From Dendrobium chrysotoxum (Eukaryota; Streptophyta; Magnoliopsida; Asparagales; Orchidaceae), in NCBI GenBank assembly GCA_019925795.1, contig CM034307.1:38527201-38591200 (forward strand): a DNA stretch of 64,000 nucleotides, in the 5' to 3' direction. Below the pieces are notes generated by a model. That model saw nothing but the letters and a program-made list of their open reading frames with translations, was not told the DNA's origin and did not search any database. Position numbers and translations under genes: made by a program. The stretch's first letter is position 1, and each line of letters opens with the position of its first letter. Shown here in pieces: positions 22,690-32,239 of this stretch.

Positions 22690-24240
22690 ATTATGAGATC
22701 TTAAATCCATCATAATATAATTTATATTAGGTTATCCTTACATTATTTTATTCTAATTTCATTGTACTACATATAATATCATACAATAAAAAGAAAAAAA
22801 TATAATATCATACATAGTAATATAGAATTTGTTAGATTTAAAAAAGAATTTTAATTTTCATAGATTAAAACATAAGGGGAGCTTTATATTCCTAACACTT
22901 AAATTTATCCTATTTGAATATATAACACTCAAAATTATTTATCTATTAAACTAACACTCGGTCATTTTTATCAATGATGTTTATTTTTGCCTTCTGGAAA
23001 CCCTCAACAATAAAGAAAAAAAGACACAAAGATCATGAAATTTAGTAGTGGAAATGACATTGAAGGAGTGAAAACACTGAGGAAATCCTCGACAACAAAG
23101 AACAAGCGAGGTAGCCGTGTTAAAATTTTGTTGAAGATTTTTTACATGATTTAAAAATTTGAGTTATATATATATGAAAAGAAAAATTTTTTGTTGCATT
23201 AATATAAATCTCTCTTCTATATAATGAGCGTTAAAAAGCTCGGAAATCAAACGAAGTTGCATTCCCGCTAAAACAAAACCGCTTAAAAAAACCAGCAATT
23301 CCTCTTCTCCTGAGCCAAGAAGCCTAGCCTCCAAGAAGCGAAGAAGAAACCCTCCATGGAACCTCCCGCTCAAATCCCCTGTTCCGGCAACTGCCTCGTC
23401 CACCTCCACTCCTTGTCCGGCCTCGTCTGGCTGCTCCGCCGCATCTGCACTTTCCAGCAATATCGTGGCCCGGACGGCATTCCCCGTTTCCCGTTCACAC
23501 AAGTCAATAACCAGCCAACCCTCCTTTCCATCATAGAAATCATCACCTTACATTTCCTACATTGGAAAGCCACCGTAGAACGCCTCGGCCACCCAGCCCA
23601 AAACATCGTTGTCATCCTCCCCGCCAACAGCAACACCCCCCGCTATCAATCACAACTATCCGCCGGCGCCGCTGGTGCCGGAATGCGGATTCTCTTTTTC
23701 ATCGAAGGGCCGGTTCTTGCCGCCTCCTATTACCAATCTCACTCCCGGCCACAGAACCGTCCTCGTATTCGAACTCGATGTTCCCAACTTCGAAATCTCT
23801 CTGCTCACCGAAGATGAGAATCTAAAAGTAAAGGCTGCCGTTTCCCACTTGGGCTGCCCACTCTTCAACTACATGGTTTCAGAGCTACCACGGAGGCTCG
23901 GAATCGACATCAGCGGCGACGCTAGCGCTCTCCTTCGCATCCGAGAGGCCTGCGAACGCGCCAAGGACGCCATCTGTTTGGGCTCGGGTGCTGTGGACAT
24001 TAAGTTTGAGCAACAAGGCAGGGAGGTGGCAATACCGATTAATCGTGAAGTGTTGGCGCGGATGAATCTCAACCATCTTCACCGCGGAATCATGAGGTGC
24101 TTGATGGAAGCCGGAGTCAGGCGAGAAGCCGTGGATGAGATAGTGCTCGCCGGAGCTTCCACTAACATACCAGAGGTCCGTGAAGTTCTTCGAGAGTTCT
24201 TTGAAAGGCAGCCTTTCAGATGTGACATCGACCCTGCAAA
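22690..24240 (+). repeat. Segmental duplication, copy 2 (Hsp70-like locus plus 5' flank)
   Basis: Counterpart of 14420-15668. Homology covers about 650 bp of AT-rich 5' flank and the coding part. The copies are in direct orientation about 8.3 kb apart; the LINE and unassigned DNA lie between them. Confidence 0.7.
23215..23225 (+). promoter_or_regulatory. Possible TATA box of Hsp70-like copy 2
   Basis: CTATATAAT lies about 130 bp upstream of the ATG at 23356. The equivalent place in copy 1 (near 14990) reads CTATTTAAG. Position and sequence fit a plant TATA box, but there is no evidence of transcription. Confidence 0.3.
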
Positions 24241-24343
24241 TCTTATGGACTTGTGTACCTTGCAATACTTAAAAAACGTCTCCGCTAGGTATAATAATAT
24301 CCCTATGTTTAGCCTTAGGGATTTGGGGCTTTTCTCTCTTTGA
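23356..24343 (+). pseudogene. Hsp70-like gene, copy 2 (frameshifted)
   Basis: Two overlapping frames together cover a divergent Hsp70 nucleotide-binding domain. Frame 1 (from 23356) has GPDGIPRFPF, then PAQNIVVILPANSNTPRYQ (equivalent to the Hsp70 VVLTVPVSFS-type strand) and EGPVLAA (PEPTAIAL-type motif). At about 23725-23740 homology moves to frame 2. Frame 2 reads HRTVLVFELDVPNFEISLL, RIREACERAKDAICLGSGAV (LR..CERAK motif) and VLAGASTNIPEVREVLREFF (VGGSTRIPKV motif), ending at a TGA at 24341. The N-terminal DLGTT motif, about 50 residues of lobe IA and the whole substrate-binding domain are missing, so it could not be a normal chaperone. No intron is visible. It is GC-richer than its surroundings. 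Either a pseudogene or, less likely, a remodelled short gene with a sequencing error at the shift. Confidence 0.7.
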
Positions 24344-24346
24344 GGT

Positions 24347-24560
24347 TTCTTCCTCATTATTCTTTCAAGTTCTTGTGAATGCTGTAGTAGTCTAAAATAT
24401 TACACAATTTTATTATGGAATTCTTCTTCATTATTCTTTGAAGTTCTTTTGAATGCTGTAGTAGTCTACAATATTACACAATTTTATTATGGAATTCTTG
24501 TTCATTATTTTTTGAAATTCTTGTGAATGCTGCGGTAATCTAAATTTTCGCTAATTTTAA
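24347..24560. repeat. 74-bp tandem repeat, about 2.7 copies
   Basis: Units start at 24347, 24421 and 24495, exactly 74 bp apart, each opening TTCTTxxTCATTATT and containing GAATGCTGTAGTAGTCTA. The array begins directly after the stop codon of Hsp70-like copy 2 and would lie in its 3' UTR. Copy 1 does not have it. Confidence 0.85.
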
Positions 24561-25349
24561 GGAGAGATGATAGCACTTTTATCTTCGTAAATTTGTTTTG
24601 ATGCCCTAAATCTTGCAGAGTTATGGAAGGATTCATGGCCTAATGATTAAAAGAAAAGATGATTTTTTAAATTTATAAATTTAAGATTCATAATTTATAA
24701 TTTATCGCTAATCGATCTCAAAAGAATATTAACCAGAATTGGTTTAGTTTTTATTGGATTTGCCAAACAAGTCTTCATTAGGCTGATGCATCCCATGATT
24801 AATTGAATAGCTGGTTGGAGAAATAAAGGGGATTAGGTTTCATTTGAGAACTTTTTTATTGCTTTACTCATCAGATCACAATCACTATTTTTGTTTGGTT
24901 TTTATTTTTTAATTGCTTTCAATAAATTTTTTGTGATAGGAAACTATTTTTCTACGACTTTTAAAAAATTAATTTCTTCACAGCAATTTTACAGTCATCT
25001 TTATAAAAAGTTGCAACTATCCAAAAAAACCCTAAAAAGGCTATGGTGGTGGGAAGGGGATCTGTTAACCATTTGTGCAAGTGCATTGAAAGAGATTGTG
25101 TAAAGAAGATAAAAGGGTGATGTGGGCTTCGGAAAAAAAATTAATTAGGAGCATAGTTTAAGGCAAATTAAGAATAAGAAGCATAATTTGAAATATATAA
25201 ATATAAAAAGAAACAAATATCTAAAAACATTGTTTTTTTCATAAAAATGCAAAAAGATCTTGGGGTATGGTCATCGAATTTCTTTAACGTGGAAACCCCA
25301 AGAAAGGAAAAAATCTTGGCGCCTGGTCCAGTTGAAATGTTTCACTAGT
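24561..25349. other. Unassigned AT-rich DNA
   Basis: Only short frames without recognisable domains are present (for example 24891-25103). I see no repeat structure. Confidence 0.45.
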
Positions 25350-26084
25350 CACTACAAAAAAAAGTATTTTTTTATTAATACATTTTTATTAAAATATTTT
25401 TAATTAAATGTCTTAAAAAAATCTATTATGACACAATAATATATTAAGACAACAATAATTCAACATTAAATAATAAGCGCTTATTCATCCTCCAGCCATC
25501 AAACCAATCAAGGGTTTACGAGCTAGCCAGATACCTACCTTTGCTTGACTCTAATAGTGTGGTTTATTCCTTCTGAGAGCTGGAGTGAACACCTAGGTTT
25601 CTTGTAACACCATCCTCACATTTTTTTCTCTTCCTCCCAATCGAATGCCTGCACCATCGCTCGATTCATGGTTTCTTCCTCCGATCGAGTGCGTAGGTAT
25701 GTCACACCATTGTTTAATCTAATTTCTTCCTTCCCTAGACGTGTTGTTCCACCAATTCCTCTTGATTTTTCCCTCTTGAAAGCTTATTGCCACGATCAAG
25801 ATAGGCAGTCTTCTCTTATTTGTAGAAAAGCATGGAAAATCTATGAGCTAGTGTCCTTATCTATTTCAAAATCATTAGATTATTCTATGAAAAGAATCAA
25901 ATGGATAAAGCTATGCTAATCTTTCAAGATATGGAGAAGCTTGGGTTTGCTCCCTCTGTGGAAATTTACTTTTTATAATTCATGGATTTGCTTGAAATAA
26001 AGAATTTAATGAATCTAAAGCCATTTTAAAAAAAATGGTGGAGGAAGGTTTATCCCCAATTCTTGAAATCGAGCATATATATAT
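25350..26084. mobile_element. CACTA-like terminus with adjoining captured DNA (partial)
   Basis: CACTACAAAAAAAAGTATTT at 25350 is a plant CACTA-type terminus. It is followed by the AT-rich sub-terminal motif these elements often have (ATTAATACATTTTTATT, AATTAAATGTCTTAA). The other terminus was not found; the element seems to be cut off by the LTR that begins near 26085. The interior holds a PPR-like fragment. Confidence 0.4.
25898..26078 (+). pseudogene. Pentatricopeptide-repeat (PPR) gene fragment
   Basis: Translation from 25898 reads QMDKAMLIFQDMEKLGFAPS followed by VEIY, a good PPR unit (helix A A..IF..M, helix B ending G..P). After a one-base frame change it continues IIHGFA, one stop, then NKEFNESKAILKKMVEEGLS-P, a second PPR unit. 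PPR proteins bind organellar RNA. Only about two units are present and the frame is broken, so this is a fragment, perhaps carried by the adjoining CACTA-like element. The 83-codon frame at 25668-25919 just upstream is in another frame. Confidence 0.55.
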
Positions 26085-27915
26085 AACGCATCAGAATTAA
26101 AATTTGGAAGAAATATTTCCTTATCTTTTAAATTTCATCACCAGAGATATTTATTTTCATAATATTAATAGCAGAAACCAAAACTAGTAATAAAAACCTT
26201 AGAATATAACTATATTTTATACTCCAAAAATCATATACAATACTAAGGAATCATAAAATTGCATTATATCATTCTAAATCATGAGTATAAAAGAATAACA
26301 AAAAAAAAGAATCTTAGGAAGCCTGATCAATCTCTCCCTCCAGATCCTATGCCCTGGCCTGAAATTAGTTAAACCATATATAATAAGCTCAATAGCCCAA
26401 CAAGTCACAAAATCTTACAATGAAATTTAAAGCACGGTAAAAAAATAATATGCTTGTTATCAATCAATTCACAACAGTGACATTCAATGATCATTAATTA
26501 GCACAGAAATAGTAAAACTCAAGTATAATAGCAGTAATATCCATAGACAGTAAAAAGTATGGTAAGGAAGCTAGTAAAGTTGTATAGTGAGGGAAGCCAA
26601 TAAATCAATGAACCAATTTGTCAAATTGATAAAACTATTGAAGTCATTTTAATGTAGTAAACCCAACCACTGTTATATCAGTATCACAATCACACATCCA
26701 ATATATAGCTAACATCTTATAATCAATGATAGTCTCGATGGATCAATAATAGCAGCCATAGTAATGAATCTGTATCAATCTTGTCAGTGATAGTAATAGT
26801 AAAGAGGTATAGTAGCAATAATAGTAAACAATAGCAATAATAGTAAGTTCATATGGCGATAGGAGTCAATATAGTAATAGTAAAGTCATACAATAATAAT
26901 AAATCTTATTCTCATACTAAATATGTAAAGAATCCTGGCAAAGCAATGTTTTTTCCATTAATATGTTAGTTGTTAGTAACTGTTGGCTTAGTAAACAGAA
27001 CCATCACTCCTTTACCTGTTGGTATAGTTATAACTCCTTATAACTCTGAAACAATGAAAAGTGAATAGCATAGGATAACTCCAAATCATATTATTTAAAG
27101 AAAAATTGGTTGTCCCACCATCCTATAAAGGTCAGCAATAGTCTCTAGCTAATGTAAGTGAAATAGGCTTTTACTTATTTTTTACACCATATTATTATCA
27201 AATTAATCTAATAGTAATAGCGACCAGCTATTACCCAATCATACACCCATTTTCATTTTCAATGCCTATATTAATAGTATGCTTAAATAAAAATACTCAA
27301 TTATTTATTTAATCCAAATTATATAAAGTACAATAACTTCTATTTTATCCAATAAAATTCAAAAATTAACTAGTCAAAATGTCAATAATGTTTGGTACTA
27401 TAACATACAAAATGTTATATGGTAGAAGTTCATTAAAATCAAAAAAATTATAATAAAATCAGTTCTAGGAAGAAATAAATGGTCAAACTCAAAATCTTTA
27501 AAAATAGAATGAGGGAATAAATCACCTACCACAATTGGAATAATTTTTGTAAAAGCGGCAAAGTGATCCAACAATTAAAATTAAAATTTTCCTTCTCTCT
27601 CTCTTCCTTTCTCTTCTCCCTCTCTTATTTTGTTCTTAGGCAAGCTAATGATGAGTGAGGGGGAGGATAGGTAAGAGGAGAAATATATATATATAATTTT
27701 AATGGTGTAGCACCATAGCTTTCTAACCCAACACCGCTGTGCTGCATGTAGAATCTAAAATTACTATAGAATAGAGACTTCAAGGCCGTAATGATATTTT
27801 AGGTGCTACTGCACTTCATACCCCAGCGCCATGAGGCTCAATTGTGTAGTGCCACTGCGTTGTAGTTCAAACAGGAATTCAAAAAAATGTTAATACATTT
27901 CAAAAAGTTGAGTTG
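26085..27915 (-). repeat. Degenerate solo LTR E4 of the gag-only Ty3/gypsy family
   Basis: The plus strand here aligns with the reverse complement of the E1 LTR. A block near 26340 (CAATCTCTCCCTCCAGATCC, AATAAGCTCAATAGCCCAAC) matches the complement of 9000-9080. A block near 27800-27870 matches the complement of 7330-7480. The TA-rich spot at 27690-27705 sits at the same relative place as the TA run in the other LTRs. No internal region is attached on either side, so it is read as a solo LTR formed by recombination, strongly diverged. Confidence 0.55.

Positions 27916-27918
<3 letters not shown>

Positions 27919-27950
<32 letters not shown>
27919..27950. repeat. AT microsatellite
   Basis: A run of about 15 AT repeats separates the solo LTR from copy B of the 3-kb repeat. 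Confidence 0.9.
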
Positions 27951-27952
<2 letters not shown>

Positions 27953-29934
27953 GCTCCAAAAATTTGGCCTCGGCCTCCCCTATTACTTTTCGTGGGAGTT
28001 TTAATGGAATTAAGTTCCGGGGTAAATTTTGGAAGGCAAATAGGTTTGTAGATAAGACACTACCCAGAGATTTAACCCTCATTTTGTGAGGACTTTATGA
28101 TCTGAGTTCTGGTTTCCTATAGGCGCAAGCCCCTAGAGTTAATTACCCCTCCCGATAACGAGAGAGAACTTTCGATTAAGGCTAGTCATCAATCAGATAC
28201 ATAGAGATACGTGTTATCTGGCATATAGTAGCAGCATGGGCTTAGGGGATGTGAGATTGAATCTTTAAAATAGAAATTTCACCATCTTACACTTAAAGCG
28301 GATGGTGGGGGAATGGATGATGGACCCGATCAAGATCTCATGGTTCCGTCGTCCCGGGCCATCGTGGTCCTTGGTCTACTTAGTTAGAGGAGGTAGTTGA
28401 CCCAACTTGATAGAAGGATCCTTATCGGCAGCCATAGGTTGCGTCGTCTAAGGGTACCTTATAGATCTGGGGGGAATATTTGTCTAAAGGGGAAAATTTG
28501 AATCCACCTTAGCTAATAGAGGGCTTTATGTCCTATCGACTATATCATATTGATTCATATCTCAAGGATTTAATGCCATTAAGAAACGTATTGGCTCTTG
28601 CCATAACCGCTTTCTTGTGGTGCCATTTGGAGGCAAAACCACTCGGTTTGGAGGGCCCCGGGTCATAGCTGTTTATCCTATAGTGCTATTTGGTGACGAA
28701 ACTATCGATTAGAGGACACGTACCACGTCTTTACTAGCAGGAGATTATTTGAGAATAGATTTTAGTGATATTTCTGACCAGGCATTAGCTCTATGTGAGT
28801 TGAGATTATTTTTAACTTATCTACCTAGGCAAACTATTATGAAGGGTGGATGGATTTTGCTTTAAGCGTTTAATGGTTACGTTTCAATTTTAATCATTTT
28901 TTAGATTTTGAGATTATCTGAAGTTTGGAGTTTTGGATTTTTTGGGAGTTTGGGAGGCATTTGAAATATTTAAAATTAACCCCTCTGGTTGAGATCTGTA
29001 TTCAACATGGCCATCCTCAAGGTGTATGGGGTCATTTCCATTTGTGGATTAAACCTTGTCGGCTCTATCAAGATGTCGATAGAGGATTTGGTTTCATAGG
29101 CTTTATACCTTTATAAGTGAATTCTCTTGATTATAGGCCTTGAAGGCCTAATATGAATGTATAAAATAAATATCCTGATCGACCTCACGACCGCATATTT
29201 ATTTAATGATTTGAGCCATGTCGACTCCTTCCTACTCGCATAGAAGGATTGGGCTCGAACTTGAATTCACTTATTAACCCGAGTAGCATTCCTAGACGTC
29301 ACACGTGTACCAATAACACACTCGTTGAGGCCCATGCGAGTTTGTGATTATACTTATCCCACTTTTTGTGTACCTATGTGTATACATATTACAGTGCAAG
29401 TGCGGGTGGGCATTTTTAGAATACTTGAAGGATCTTCTTTGGCGACCCATAGGAGTTTACATTTGCTATATTTCTGCCTATATTTGTAGCATCTCGTAGG
29501 CATTTGTATTTAGTGTGATCATGTGTGATACACTAGACATATAACTAGTCTTTTACAATAACTTGTAGAAGCCTATACTTGTCATAGTCCTTCTACATGC
29601 ACCAGTTGGCAAGTTGCTGCACTCGCTTGAAAGTTGCCATTTTCACTGTGTATAAAATCCTCCTAGTTGCAACTGATATGTTGGGTGTGGAATGGGTCTT
29701 CCATAGCAGCTCGTAATCATCTGCATCTACTGTGTATCATTTACTTTGATTTGTAGATAAACTATTGCATCCATATTATGGAATAATCACCTTTATTGTA
29801 CATTAGTCATCACTGACTATGAGCAGTTCAAGTTTCTTCAGTACGTTCTGCTATTGAGCTACTATCTTTTCTGCATGATTGGTACAAATGTCGCAACCGA
29901 TCATCATTATTCCTGTATGAGTTATAATCTTTGC

Positions 29935-30039
29935 TCATAACCTTGCTTGCAACCAGATGATATCTCCTCTCATAACCTTGCTTGCAACCAGATGATATCT
30001 CCTCTCATAACCTTGCTTGCAACTAGATGATATCTCCTC
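29935..30039. repeat. 35-bp unit in three tandem copies
   Basis: Units start at 29935, 29970 and 30005; each begins TCATAACCTTGCTTGCAAC. The third differs by a single base. Copy C has the unit once (about 43955), so the triplication arose in copy B and is recent. Confidence 0.9.
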
Positions 30040-30047
30040 TCAAATGT

Positions 30048-31316
30048 CTTTATTTTGATGACTAAAATTATTATTTTTAGTATTAATCAAAGCTTCCATA
30101 TTCACCTCACAATTGTTAGAGGCATAAATATTCTCAACTTGAATGACCTCCTCCCTAGCTTTTAATATGTTATCAAAGATATTACCAAACACATGTTTAT
30201 TCCATCATCTAAGGATTTGTTTAAGACACTTCATTTGTAAAGCAAAACAAAAATGAGGATTAGGGTCCTCTAAACAAAACAAAGTAGCCATCCAGTTAAT
30301 CTTAAAAATATTATAGAAATCAGGAGATTAAAGCTACATGTTCTGAAATCTAAACAAATTGAAACCATTATGCTTAAGCATATTAATTTTGGCAAGTAGA
30401 GGAACATTATCTGAAGCAGTCTTATTGAGGTGTTCCACAGAAGTATTAGGAAACATGGCTATCCAATCATTATTGAACATGATTCTATCTAATCATTCTC
30501 AAACATTATCATTAAACTAAGTAAAACTAGGACTAATAAAACAAATATCAGATAAACCACATTCAAGAATCATATTATTGAAATCATCAATAACAACCAA
30601 ATTAGGAGCTAGGAGCGCCTCCTAATTTTTTAGATACAGTAGATATGATGTTAAAGTCACCATCAAAACCTAATTATCTTTGGCATAATAAAAGCTTAGA
30701 TGCATTAATCATAGGTTCAAGAGCTACTAAGAAAGAAATTTTGTGAAACCTGCATAAATTACCCAAGTGAAAACGAGTATCAAGTTTACCTATCCCTCTA
30801 ATATTCCAAAAGGAAAAACTAATAAAAATCAATCACGTTAGAAGCCTTTGATCTAATAATTCTTTTAGCATAAGAAGAACCACCATAGCCTTTCTTTTTG
30901 TATTTTTTTCTTATCAGTAACCAATTTAAAATCATCAAAAGATCCATGTAAAATATTGGAATTTAAATCATTAAGAGATCCATTGAATTGAAAATACTCA
31001 GAGGAATTTATTTCCCCCTCTTCCCAATTAGAAACCATCTCACCAATAGGAGTAACCCCCTCTGAATTACCCATAGGGTCTTAATTAGATAAAGGAGACT
31101 TAGAGATAATGATAATGGGCACCAGATTTAAAACATCCATAATACCCATAGGTATCTAACAACTAATTGGATTAGTAATTTGAGGAGGAGGTATAACATT
31201 AGGAATCATACTGAGGTTAGCATTATCATCCAAAATAGGGTTTATAGCAACCATATTTCTAATAGACTCAATATTAGAAACAGATGAAGAAGTATTACTT
31301 TCTAAAGAGCTCTTCA
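30048..31316 (-). mobile_element. L1-type LINE fragment (ORF1 end plus endonuclease)
   Basis: Reading down from 31316, the frame starts MKSSLESNTSSSVSNIESI and covers an acidic, Ser/Asn-rich ORF1 C-terminus to about 30860, with one frameshift. It continues into SFSFWNIRGIGKLDTRFHLG (30811-30750), the N-terminal endonuclease motif. Further blocks are DGDFNIIS (30650), LDRIMFNNDW (30485) and TASDNVPLL (30420), and a WNKHVFGNIFDN linker near 30195. The middle of the endonuclease is deleted and the catalytic His of the SDH motif is Asn. Reverse transcriptase is absent. The fragment interrupts copy B of the 3-kb repeat; copy C lacks it. Confidence 0.8.
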
Positions 31317-32239
31317 TGAATTGTCACATTAGCAAGAGTTCATCATGTTCATTTTGTATCATTCCTCCTCATTTGTAGGCGGACTGCTATGTGGATGATG
31401 AGCCCCCATACAATGACTTGTAGTTAATGAATTTACTTGCAAGTTAATCGGCATTAGCTCTCACGATTTTCTTATTACTTGCAAGCAAGTTGAACATGTG
31501 AGTTCTTTGTCTTCAACATGATTTACAATATGCATGATGAGTTTGGCATTTATCATTTGTTTGATATCCACATTTTATCTAGCATGAAAACTTTCAACAC
31601 TTGTGGGAGAGAGACTTTATAGTATTGGTTGTAGGGATATTGACATATTACCCACTTAGATCTTGCATGTAGATCAATTCGATTATCTCATTTTGACTTT
31701 ATCACTCCTTGCGTGTTGATTGATGATCTGCTTCATTCATCACATTTTGACTTTAAATTTTCTCAAGAATTGATGTATTTTCTTTAGCTTTGATGTTGAC
31801 CATGCATAGAATCCTATTATATTTATTGCACACCAATCTTATACTTATGGGAGACAAGTATGTTCATTTGTATATTAATCAACCTCGGTGGCGAGGAGGC
31901 TACTTCTCTCAAAATTCTCTTGCTTCACTTGTGAGCATACTACATTGATTACATATGATTGCTAGCAAGTCATCATATTCATTACATCCTTCTTATTGTC
32001 TGCATTCAGATGATTTATTGGGTATGTTATTAATTGTTCACTGCTTTTATATGACTCATGTCTCATGTCTTGAGTTTTTCATTATTTTTGAAGATAACTT
32101 ACACCTTGTGTAAAGAACTCACTTGCTAGTATTTGCACTTCAGTCGACATAACAATCCCTTGATATCTCATTGAGATCCTTCATTGTTGATTATAGTAGT
32201 GTCATATTTTCCAATTGATCTTTGCTTATGGATAGCTAC

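Larger units (their letters stand above)
27951..32237 (+). repeat. 3-kb non-coding repeat family, copy B
   Basis: Aligns along its length with copy C (41971-44967) and in part with copy A (1-897, inverted). Homology starts at an AAAATTTGGCC block and ends abruptly after GATCTTTGCTTATGGATAGCT. With the 1.27-kb LINE fragment (30048-31316) removed, it is about 3.0 kb, the same as copy C. It contains TATA-like TGTATAAAATCC near 29650 and no conserved frame. An LTR of a large retroelement is possible: a mobile-domain pseudogene follows directly. Confidence 0.75.
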
